A stretch of 5,369 bases of DNA from the NCBI GenBank assembly GCA_964585305.1, contig CAZPDM010000133.1, positions 1-5,369 on the forward strand, read 5' to 3'. The position numbers were made by a program, and so were the translations under genes. The notes beneath the pieces were generated by a model. It was not told the DNA's origin and did no database searches. It was given only the letters and a program-made list of their open reading frames with translations. Of this stretch, positions 1 through 5,369 are shown in pieces. Origin of the DNA: CAZPDM01 sp964585305. Its GTDB lineage: Bacteria > Planctomycetota > Uabimicrobiia > Uabimicrobiales > JABWCH01. Numbering within the stretch: position 1 is the first letter of the stretch; each line of letters begins with the position of its first letter.

Positions 1-143
1 ACCACCAACCATTTCCGCTACCAAAGCAACTGGATGACATTAGACGACTCAAATGGGAGCATTTTACTTTCGCCAACAAGATTGTATCACGTGAAAGTAG
101 GAAGATTCTTGCAAAGAGACATGCTTGGCTTTGTGGACGGGCT
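1..143 (+). repeat. Direct repeat copy 1 (RHS core end)
   Basis: This matches 4667-4809 with 10 mismatches by my count (about 93% identity) and no gaps. Four mismatches cluster at the codons after LYH. Similarity ends at GFVDGL, after which the two sequences lead to unrelated tips. Confidence 0.95.
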
Positions 144-191
144 AGGATTATATAATTTATAAGAAATGTTGGGGTAAATGCGACTGATTCA
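1..191 (+). pseudogene. RHS core C-terminal end, cut by window edge and frameshifted from its tip
   Basis: The frame starting at base 1 encodes the end of an RHS-repeat core, with residues such as HFRYQSNWMTLDD, SPTRLYHVKVG and GRFLQRDMLGFVDGL. This matches the family pattern in which a G-R-F-x-x-x-D-x-x-G-F motif precedes the variable toxin tip. RHS/YD proteins form a shell that encloses a C-terminal effector. The frame stops at TAA 160-162. From 162 the codons of the next frame continue smoothly (RNVGVNATDSMG) into the downstream tip, so about one base is missing at 160-161, and the likely ancestral reading was LYNLY-RNVGVNATDSMG. The 5' end lies outside the window, so a whole RHS gene or only an orphan core fragment may lie upstream. 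Bases 1-143 are repeated at 4667-4809. Family assignment is firm; the loss of function is inferred from the frameshift. Confidence 0.85.
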
Positions 192-1169
192 ATGGGTACA
201 CAAATATATGATGCAATAAAGAGAGGAGCAATCTTAGCAGGTAATCCACTGGGGAGCCAAATATATCCTTTGAATGATAAATCTATTATTCCTTCAGACG
301 CACAAAAAATACTACCTGAAATGTATGATGATTTGCAAAGCGCAGTATCAGAGGCATTCTCTAGTCCATTCTTTAAAGAATATCTAAAATCTATCAATAA
401 AGGAAAGCATAGAATTGGTGTAGGTGCTGTAATAGATACAGCCTCGGCTATGGGCAATGAACACACAATAACTGAACAGAGTGCTGAAATTTATTTAAAT
501 TTTCAAAGTAGAAAAGGCATAGATTTAATTCGAGACTTTGTAGAGGAAAGTCGTCATGTGAGCAAAGCTACATGGAATGGAAAAAAATTTATACCCCTTA
601 ATGACTTCTACCCAGGGAAGATACCTTTACCTACTAATAATTTTTCGTACTCTTTAAAAATTTCTACTTTAACACCTACAGATTTTGTAAATGTTATTGC
701 CTTAGAATTAGAAAAACCTTTACGAATGTCATATAAAGGGATATATACAGATACTGGTTCTAATTTATTATACTGGGATCAGAGGGAGCAATATTTTTTT
801 GTGTCCAATTACTTTCAAAATGCTGAAAAAAGATATGCAAGCCAAGATGATTTGAAAAATTATAAATGTCAAACAGCAAATGATGGAACTTTTATTAATA
901 TTGGCTCATTAGCAGATATTTTTCTTTCTGCAGAATTTTATAGGAGTATGGGCGATCCAAGCCCTGAATTAACAGCAAGAACAGTAGGTGTACAACTTTA
1001 TATGGAAGTACTTCGGCAATATGCTAAATTTCCAACTGCTACTATAGAAGGAATAGAAAGAAGAATTACTGTAAAGAAAAATCACTGGAATTATACAGTT
1101 ACAGTAAGTAATCCGTATCCTATGTTTGAATGGGATGATCCCTATTCCTCCAGAATTTATTGGCGTTAA
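192..1169 (+). CDS. Variable C-terminal tip of an RHS polymorphic toxin (unrecognised domain, possibly degenerate metallopeptidase-like)
   Basis: This is an open frame of 325 codons following directly, after a one-base frame break, from the RHS core end at 1-160. The first ATG (192) is probably an internal methionine of the ancestral fusion; no Shine-Dalgarno precedes it. I do not recognise the domain family. Counting from that Met, residues 103-125 include an amphipathic stretch ending in FVEESRHVSK. It resembles the zinc-peptidase helix HExxH but has Glu instead of the first His (E118, E119, H122). A later helix-like stretch with PELTARTVGVQLYMEVL (about 258-274) could supply a third acidic ligand. 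The metallopeptidase idea is inference and the missing His argues against activity. The protein lacks a signal peptide or membrane segment, as expected for a delivered tip. The next gene on the same strand occupies the usual immunity position. Without the core frame, translation of this piece is doubtful. Confidence 0.65.
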   Translation: MGTQIYDAIKRGAILAGNPLGSQIYPLNDKSIIPSDAQKILPEMYDDLQSAVSEAFSSPFFKEYLKSINKGKHRIGVGAVIDTASAMGNEHTITEQSAEIYLNFQSRKGIDLIRDFVEESRHVSKATWNGKKFIPLNDFYPGKIPLPTNNFSYSLKISTLTPTDFVNVIALELEKPLRMSYKGIYTDTGSNLLYWDQREQYFFVSNYFQNAEKRYASQDDLKNYKCQTANDGTFINIGSLADIFLSAEFYRSMGDPSPELTARTVGVQLYMEVLRQYAKFPTATIEGIERRITVKKNHWNYTVTVSNPYPMFEWDDPYSSRIYWR

Positions 1170-1201
1170 GTTTGTTATAGAAAACATCTTTTTAAAGGCA
1201 A

Positions 1202-1238
1202 GAGCATTTCTACATATTTTTTTAATGTAGAAATGCTC
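1202..1238 (+). promoter_or_regulatory. Perfect 14-bp hairpin between tip and next gene
   Basis: Bases 1202-1215 and 1225-1238 are perfect reverse complements (GAGCATTTCTACAT / ATGTAGAAATGCTC) around a nine-base T-rich loop. The stem begins 32 nt after the tip's stop and ends 7 nt before the ATG at 1246, where a ribosome binding site would normally be. No T-run follows the stem on the + strand, so it is not a classical intrinsic terminator. It may act as a weak terminator, an RNA stabiliser, or a translational control element for the downstream gene. Confidence 0.55.
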
Positions 1239-1245
1239 GAATAAT

Positions 1246-3718
1246 ATGAAAAAAAAACTTTCCTTCATCGTCAGTTTTTTATGTATTGGAACTATTACGT
1301 TATATTTATGGAAAATCCAACAGCCAATTTCAAATCCGACTAGTTTAAACCCAAGCATTCTACGAGAAGATTTCCCAAAGAATCTTGTTATATCCGGACG
1401 CAAAGGGATGGTGAAATTAAAGTATGATCCAACTTCTCAGCAATATCAGAAGGTAGCAGAGTTAAAGAATGTTTCTTTTCGAGAATTATTTGGCGATGCT
1501 AATAATATCTTTAGTTATAAAGATGACACTATCTATCGAATTGGCAAGGATTTTACTATTAATGTCTCAAAAAAAGTAGGGAAAATTTCTTCTATGGCTG
1601 TTAATGATGAAAATGTATTTATAGCAGTTGAAACAGACTTTATTATACTCAATAAAGAATTGGAAGAAGTAAGCAGATTATTTTTAGAAATAAGAATGGA
1701 CAAGGAAATAGATAACATCATTATTCATGATAACAAGGCCTATTTAATGGATAATATAAGATATCCAATTTATCTATTTTGCGTAGATGTTACAAATATT
1801 AAACTTCCTAAAATAATAACAACAATTTTTTTACTAGACGTAGAAATATATCCACTTAATCAATGGCTTAATACGGAGGATGAACAATGGTTACTTACTT
1901 ATTATTCGCCAAAGAGAGGAGCCTATAATATACATATTCATCCTGATGCAAAATTTAATTACGAACATTTTATAAATTTTGAGGCATTTATCTTAGAATT
2001 AAAATCTTCCTCACAAAAAAAAGGTGAAAAGTTTTTCTATTTAAAGAAACAATTTTCTAAAAAACTTCAACAAAAGATTGAACTTTATGATCATAACTGG
2101 GGAGAAGACATGAGAACTTTTACTAAAGAGTTTAATCATTTTCTTGAAATACCATCTTTTAAAAAAGATTTTTGTTCCAATCTAAACATATCGGAGGAAG
2201 AAAAAAGGGAATTACTTAAAATAAAAGATACAAGAGTATTTTTACAGAAACTTTTTCCAGAATATATAAATTTATCTAATTTTTCTTATTATGCTAGTAA
2301 TATAGTTTATGATGAGAAGCGTTTTGTTGATGGAAAACAATATTACATATTAGCGGCAACACCAATCTCTCCTAACTATGCTATTATATTAGAAAGAAAA
2401 AGAGACGAGTGCGAACTGTTGGCTATAAGTCCTAACTAGGTAACTAGTGAGGATGAAAGGCTTATAATTCTTGGGGAAAACAAGAATTAGAACTGATAAG
2501 ATGAAGTGGTCGAGAGACCTGCTAAAGGACTTCCTACCAGCCCGAAATAAGGCAAAATAAATAGGGTTGGAGAGCTAGGATGTAGTCGGATTGAAGATAC
2601 CTGAAATGGTATCGAAGTAATTCGGAGACCTTAAAAAGCATTATCACGGTTAGGAATATGGGTAAAACCCACAAATTTATAGACGAACTATCCGAAACGT
2701 GAAGCCTCGTAATGTAGACAGGAAGGAATAAAAACAACCTGTTTGCTCTAAAAAACTAAGAACTTCAATCGGTTATTTTACTTCGTTTTTAGAATAGCCT
2801 ACTCTTGAAAGAAAGAGACAGTAAAACTGGATTGACGGGGTATAGGATAGAACCGACATAATGCAATAAGCTGTAGAAAATCAGCAAAGGAAGTCTTATT
2901 GGAACAGTTGATAACGGAATACATCGAGCAAATTGCCTTGCGATGACATGGTAACCGTTACAGAGGAGTCGTAGTACCGAATGAGAAATAACTACTCATA
3001 GAAACCTGGTGAAAGCCAAGTCAGGGAAGGACTCTAAACGGATAATGAGTATAAACGACATTTTTCCGTCAAAATACACCTTTGAAAATTATATGCTGGC
3101 CAATGATGGGGCATAGAGTCATACATAGTATAGGATGTAAGATTTTGCAAAATATATAAACTTGCGAATATTTATTCTAGCCTAATCTGGAAAGTAAAAT
3201 ATGTCGTTTGTATCAATAATAATTTTAAAACCATTATTCGTTGGAAAGCCGTATGCGATGAAAGTCGCCCGTACGGTTTGGAAGGGGGGAAAATGTGGCG
3301 GATAAAAACCAAAACATTACCTATCCTTATAGATAGTCAAAATAAAATGCCTCAAAATACCTACTTAGTAGAGATGGATGTCAAAGATGATAAAATAAGT
3401 TTTCTTCATATTCTGCCATTGCAAGATTTTTATGGTATCTTTTGGAAACCTTATGATTTCTTTTTAAGCAATCCTTCTATCAAATATAAAAACAATTATT
3501 TGTTTTTAGCTACCACTACAAAAGTACATATCTCGAATTATCATTTTAACTCGAGAAAGTTCCACTTTTCATTAGAAGAATTAGAAAGTTTTTTTTCTCC
3601 TCAATATCTAAGTAACCTAATCAAAATTGTGGATGTAAAAGATACTCCGAAAGTAATCTTTTCTAAGAATATAGCCGAATATGGACTAGATGGAACTTAC
3701 GATATACTGCCATATTAA
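1246..3718 (+). CDS. Membrane-anchored protein of 516 aa split by a group II intron; join(1246..2408,3331..3718); possible immunity protein
   Basis: Exon 1 (1246-2408) gives codons 1-387 plus GA of codon 388. Exon 2 (3331-3718) supplies the A (GAA, Glu) and codons 389-516, ending at TAA 3716-3718. Unspliced RNA would instead read nine more codons into the intron and stop at 2437-2439, giving a 397-aa product. The start MKKKLSFIVSFLCIGTITLYLW is a lysine-rich N-terminus followed by one hydrophobic segment, with no convincing lipobox, so a signal anchor or uncleaved signal is likely. The remainder is strand-rich with repeated patterns such as NVFIAVETDFIILN, KAYLMDN and NYLFLATTTKVHIS, suggesting beta-propeller-like repeats (inference). 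The family is unrecognised. Its place just after an RHS tip makes it a candidate immunity protein, but the membrane anchor and large size are unusual for one. There is no Shine-Dalgarno before the ATG. Confidence 0.75.
2401..2408 (+). other. IBS1 (5' exon site bound by the intron)
   Basis: The last eight exon bases, AGAGACGA, pair continuously with TCGTTTTT at 2783-2790 in the intron: six Watson-Crick and two G-T pairs. This supports the 5' splice site between 2408 and 2409. No equally clear IBS2/EBS2 pairing was found. Confidence 0.75.
2771..2799 (+). other. EBS1 stem-loop of intron domain I
   Basis: Bases 2771-2777 (GGTTATT) pair with 2793-2799 (AATAGCC), leaving a 15-nt loop that presents TCGTTTTT at 2783-2790. 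That loop complements the eight bases before the 5' splice site. A looped-out EBS1 within domain I is the standard group II arrangement for exon recognition. Confidence 0.75.
3053..3209 (+). ncRNA. Intron domain IV, short and without an encoded protein
   Basis: AAACGACAT (3053-3061) pairs with ATGTCGTTT (3201-3209), and a few G-T/A-T pairs extend the base of the stem outward. In mobile bacterial group II introns this domain carries the intron-encoded reverse transcriptase. Here the loop is about 139 nt and AT-rich, with stops in every frame and no reverse-transcriptase motif. Confidence 0.75.
3246..3279 (+). ncRNA. Group II intron domain V (catalytic hairpin)
   Basis: This is a 34-nt hairpin of canonical form. 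The AGC triad at 3247-3249 pairs with GTT at 3276-3278, followed by CGTAT with GTACG, a two-base bulge CC at 3269-3270, stem GCGAT with GTCGC, and a GAAA tetraloop at 3260-3263. The common bulge in bacterial domain V is AC or similar, so CC is a mild variant. All catalytic-core features appear intact. Confidence 0.95.
3282..3328 (+). ncRNA. Group II intron domain VI with branch-point A at 3323
   Basis: AAGG (3282-3285) pairs with CCTT (3325-3328). The helix continues through G3286-T3324, then G3287-T3322, G3288-C3321 and G3289-C3320, leaving A3323 as a single bulge. An upper stem 3292-3296 pairs with 3314-3318. The bulged A is the eighth base counted back from the 3' splice site, matching the known 7-8 nt spacing. 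This sets the intron end at 3330 independently of the reading frame. Confidence 0.88.
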
Positions 3719-3728
3719 TGCTAAACTC

Positions 3729-3761
3729 AAAAAATGGTAATAATATCATTATCATTTTTTT
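3729..3761 (+). terminator. Intrinsic-terminator-like hairpin after the split gene
   Basis: Bases 3729-3741 pair with 3748-3760 (13 bp, one G-T) around a six-base loop, and the 3' arm ends in a run of seven T. It starts 11 nt after the stop codon at 3718. The stem is AT-rich, so strength is uncertain, and the A-run/T-run symmetry could serve either strand. Confidence 0.6.
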
Positions 3762-3899
3762 GACACTTTAGGATTTATCCCATTGTGTTTCCTGTTCAAT
3801 ATAAAAATAATGCCTAAGTGGTCTGTCAACTAAGTCTTTGGACTAAGAGTTTATTATACATTACTATCTCAATACTAACTTTAGCTAAGTAAACTCGTC

Positions 3900-3916
3900 C
3901 ATGCACGTAGTGCATG
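3900..3916. repeat. Perfect 7-bp hairpin
   Basis: CATGCAC and GTGCATG surround a three-base GTA loop. It stands between two other stems of the 3801-4076 element, three bases from each neighbour. Confidence 0.6.
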
Positions 3917-3919
3917 ATA

Positions 3920-3987
3920 GGAATTAACCCGCCGTTTATAGACGGCGAGCTTTAACGAAAAAAATTTGCAGCGGCGGGTTCAATTCC
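3920..3987. repeat. 15-bp stem with a competing inner hairpin
   Basis: GGAATTAACCCGCCG (3920-3934) pairs with CGGCGGGTTCAATTCC (3972-3987) with one bulged C at 3981. The GCCGT at 3931-3935 can alternatively pair with ACGGC at 3942-3946 around a six-base loop, so two folds exclude each other. GC-rich palindromes with a TTCAA at the edge recall the subterminal hairpins of IS200/IS605-type elements and their guide RNAs. No tnpA or tnpB is present, so that link is only suggestive. Confidence 0.5.
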
Positions 3988-4076
3988 TCATAGTTGGGTC
4001 TCAAAGTAGTTGGCATATTTTTTAGTCCAAAAACTTTTGTCTATTCATTTATCTGAATGATAGGCATTATTTTTAT

Positions 4077-4338
4077 CTATTCTCTTTCCATCACTTTTCT
4101 ATATAGTTCCAGTGTTCTTCTTGCACATTCTTCCCATGTGAACTTCTCTGCTTGGCTTTTTCCTTTCCATACCAATGCCATGTATTCCTGAGTATCATTT
4201 AATAATCTTTCTATTGCTGATGCTAAGGATTGGCTATCTTTAGCATCAAAAACAAGAGCAGAGTTGCCTACTATCTCAGGTAAAGAAGTAGCATCAGAAA
4301 CAATGGTTGGTGTTCCACAAGCCATGGCTTCTAATGGA
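4077..4338 (-). pseudogene. C-terminal fragment of a GT4-type glycosyltransferase
   Basis: The reverse strand encodes about 85 residues ending at a stop complementary to 4077-4079. They include PLEAMACGTPTIVSD, SLPEIVGNSALVFD and SLASAIERLL, followed by a helix with FTWEECARRTLELYRKV. This is the nucleotide-sugar-binding C-terminal part of GT-B-fold family 4 glycosyltransferases, which transfer sugars to lipid or polysaccharide acceptors. Those enzymes normally have roughly 350-400 residues, so about three quarters is missing. The similarity ends just before PLEA, where the usual EGFGLP part of the E-x7-E motif should be. There the sequence becomes an RHS core read on the other strand (from about 4339). 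The open frame continues to about 4400 only by reading the RHS piece in antisense. It is a dead remnant, perhaps a recombination by-product. Confidence 0.85.
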
Positions 4339-5305
4339 ACAACGTACTTCGAATACAACCCTGCTAATTTTGTTACATCAATCTTACACAAAAACGCCAA
4401 AGCAAACTATTTCTACTACGACGCATTTAACCGCTACCTCCACAGCTCAATATACCCATGGCTGCAGTCCCATTCCTGGAATCGTAACACTTCTATCTGC
4501 CAAGAAACAAGAGACAGACGAGCAACAAATCACCACAACATTCTACCAATACCCAATCTACGATCACAGAGGCACGGTTGTTCGATTAACCGACGAGAAC
4601 GCAGCAATCTGTGCCACCTACAAAACAAACGCCTGGGGACTCCCATTAGGAACAAGCACAAGCACAACCACCAACCATTTCCGCTACCAAAGCAACTGGA
4701 TGACATTAGACGATTCAAATGGGATCATTTTACTATCGCCTACAAGATTGTATCATACAAAAGTAGGAAGATTCTTGCAAAGAGACATGCTTGGCTTTGT
4801 GGATGGACTGAATTTGTATAGAGCGTTCAAAGGAAATCCACTGAGGTATGCGGATGCAGAAGGGAATATTCCTATTACGTATGAAGATGTGAAAAGCTTG
4901 TGGGAAGAAAAAATAAGAGAGAGAAAAAAACAAAAAGACAAAAAAGCACGTATTGCTCAAACCGCTCAAAACCCTTTTCCATTTAAATTTGAAAAGGCAC
5001 AACAACATGGCGTTAATCCAAAGTACAGTATTTTTTTAACTCAAGTTATAAAACGTACTGAAGAAGAATGGAAGAAAAATTGGAGAACAAGAGAAGTTCT
5101 CTTAAACCGATACTTGAAGCTTGGAAAATTTAATGACAATGTTAACAGTCGTGAGCAGATGAAAGTTACACTAGCTTTTATGAAACCACAGCAAAATAAT
5201 AATTTACCATGGGCACAATATAATCCTAAATACGATGTAATTGTATTTAACACAAATATACTTGATCAAGTCATAGAATGTCAAGGTCAACTACCCCTTG
5301 ACTAA
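4336..5305 (+). pseudogene. Second RHS core remnant with a different C-terminal tip, 5'-truncated and frameshifted
   Basis: From about 4339 the frame beginning at 4336 reads TTYFEYNPANFVTSI and NYFYYDAFNRY, typical YD-repeat sequence. At 4438 one extra C shifts the frame: skipping it gives RY-STAQYTHGCSPIPG, and the +2 frame then continues unbroken to TAA 5303-5305. The later part holds the RHS core end: IYDHRGTVVRLTDENAA, AWGLPLG, GRFLQRDMLGFVDGLNLY and NPLRYADAEG (ends 4864). The tip after it, 4865-5302, is 146 residues. It is charged at first (EEKIRERKKQKDKKAR), has no signal or membrane segment, and belongs to no family I recognise. It ends in YDVIVFNTNIL followed by a short tail, and may itself be truncated. 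No immunity gene follows within the window. The upstream part of the RHS protein is missing, replaced by the inverted glycosyltransferase fragment. Confidence 0.85.
4667..4809 (+). repeat. Direct repeat copy 2 (RHS core end)
   Basis: This is the partner of 1-143. The boundary of similarity is the expected recombination edge between a conserved RHS core and exchangeable tips. Recombination between the copies would delete the intron-bearing gene, the inverted-repeat element and the glycosyltransferase fragment. Confidence 0.95.
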
Positions 5306-5314
5306 AGATCAAGG

Positions 5315-5349
5315 GGCTTGTAAAAAAAATTGCAAGCCTTCTGTTTTTA
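5315..5349 (+). terminator. Terminator-like hairpin after the second tip
   Basis: GGCTTGTAA (5315-5323) pairs with TTGCAAGCC (5330-5338), nine pairs including one T-G, around a six-A loop, followed by TTCTGTTTTT. A second hairpin, 5294-5301 with 5309-5316 (CCCCTTGA/TCAAGGGG), spans the stop codon and shares two bases with it, so the two compete only at their junction. Confidence 0.55.
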
Positions 5350-5369
5350 GCAAGAGCAACCTAGTAATA

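Larger units (their letters stand above)
2409..3330 (+). ncRNA. ORF-less group II intron, 922 nt
   Basis: The 5' end is GUGCG (2409-2413), the group II consensus, and the 3' end is AU (3329-3330). Domains traced by pairing: DI from 2409 to about 2910, closed by 2414-2420 with 2903-2909; DII 2912-2917 with 2955-2960 and inner stem 2922-2926 with 2941-2945; DIII 2966-2970 with 3030-3034; DIV 3053-3061 with 3201-3209; DV 3246-3279; DVI 3282-3328. A GUAA-capped hairpin lies at 2430-2453. DIV encloses only about 140 nt, so there is no room for the usual reverse transcriptase/maturase and none is seen. Excision restores one continuous frame in the host gene. The sizes and the intact DV favour a recently functional ribozyme; activity without a maturase in trans is unknown. 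The bacterial class was not assigned. Confidence 0.95.
3801..4076. repeat. Nested inverted-repeat element (MITE-like or structured RNA), 276 nt
   Basis: The outer arms 3801-3816 and 4061-4076 are a perfect 16-bp inverted repeat (ATAAAAATAATGCCTA). Inside them 3833-3846 and 4022-4035 match over 14 bp with one mismatch (AGTCTTTGGACTAA). Between these lie, in order, GAGTTTA/TAAACTC (3847-3853 with 3890-3896), a 7-bp hairpin (3900-3916) and a 15-bp stem (3920-3934 with 3972-3987). No protein-coding frame is visible. The arrangement of a closing helix around several consecutive stems fits a non-autonomous transposable element or a multibranched RNA. TA dinucleotides flank 3804-4073 symmetrically, compatible with a TA target duplication, but this is weak because TA is part of the palindrome. 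The right arm abuts the glycosyltransferase stop codon. Confidence 0.55.

Noticed and set aside
157..164. Programmed ribosomal frameshift joining core to tip
   Set aside because: There is no convincing slippery heptamer or downstream stimulatory structure. A simple one-base deletion is the more economical explanation.
969..1403. Reverse-strand frame of 144 codons across the tip end and start of the next gene
   Set aside because: It is antisense to two forward frames and crosses the perfect hairpin at 1202-1238. Its composition is that of AT-rich antisense sequence, with no recognisable motif.
2534..2737. Reverse-strand frame within 2409-3330
   Set aside because: It lies inside intron domain I, whose RNA structure explains the sequence.
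3062..3200. Remnant of an intron-encoded reverse transcriptase in domain IV
   Set aside because: The loop is about 140 nt and AT-rich with stops in all frames, and no reverse-transcriptase or maturase motif can be read.
3278..3718. Stand-alone 146-codon gene starting at TTG 3278
   Set aside because: The proposed start lies at the end of intron domain V and the next codons are domain VI. The coding part from 3331 is better explained as exon 2 of the split gene.
3801..4076. CRISPR array
   Set aside because: The repeats are inverted and occur once per pair; there are no regularly spaced direct repeats.
4264..4821. Forward frame of 185 codons
   Set aside because: It is a chimera. The first third is antisense of the glycosyltransferase fragment, the middle is genuine RHS core, and after 4438 it is out of frame with the RHS.
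4530..5253. Several reverse-strand frames opposite the second RHS remnant
   Set aside because: They are antisense to clear RHS core and tip coding sequence and are low-complexity (Cys/Phe/Ser-rich), as expected for shadows.

Overview
This is an AT-rich bacterial accessory region built from broken RHS (polymorphic toxin) cassettes. No ribosomal, tRNA or housekeeping gene is present, so I cannot name a taxon. The one gene with a clear start (ATG at 1246) has no evident Shine-Dalgarno sequence.

Layout. (1) Positions 1-1169 hold the end of an RHS core joined to a variable C-terminal 'tip' of about 325 residues; one missing base near 160 puts core and tip in different frames. (2) A perfect 14-bp hairpin (1202-1238) leads into a gene for an N-terminally membrane-anchored protein, in the place where a cassette's immunity gene normally sits. 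(3) That gene is split by a 922-nt group II intron (2409-3330). All six ribozyme domains can be traced: a GUGCG 5' end, an EBS1 loop that pairs with the 5' exon, an intact domain V, and a domain VI with a bulged A eight nucleotides from an AU 3' end. Removing exactly this interval fuses two reading frames into one 516-codon gene. Domain IV has no room for a maturase/reverse transcriptase, so splicing would need a protein from elsewhere or none. (4) After a terminator-like hairpin comes a 276-nt stretch (3801-4076) of nested inverted repeats, either a MITE-like element or a structured RNA. (5) A reverse-strand fragment of a GT4-type glycosyltransferase (4077 to about 4338) is joined directly to (6) a second RHS core remnant with a different tip (to 5305), which ends at a terminator-like hairpin.

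The two RHS ends share a 143-nt direct repeat (1-143 and 4667-4809; 10 mismatches by eye) and then diverge into unrelated tips. This is the expected pattern for displaced 'orphan' tip cassettes that keep a short core homology for recombination. Both copies are frameshifted and the second is also 5'-truncated, so as read here they look like a silent reservoir, not an active toxin. The most notable object is the ORF-less group II intron that splits the putative immunity-position gene precisely in frame.
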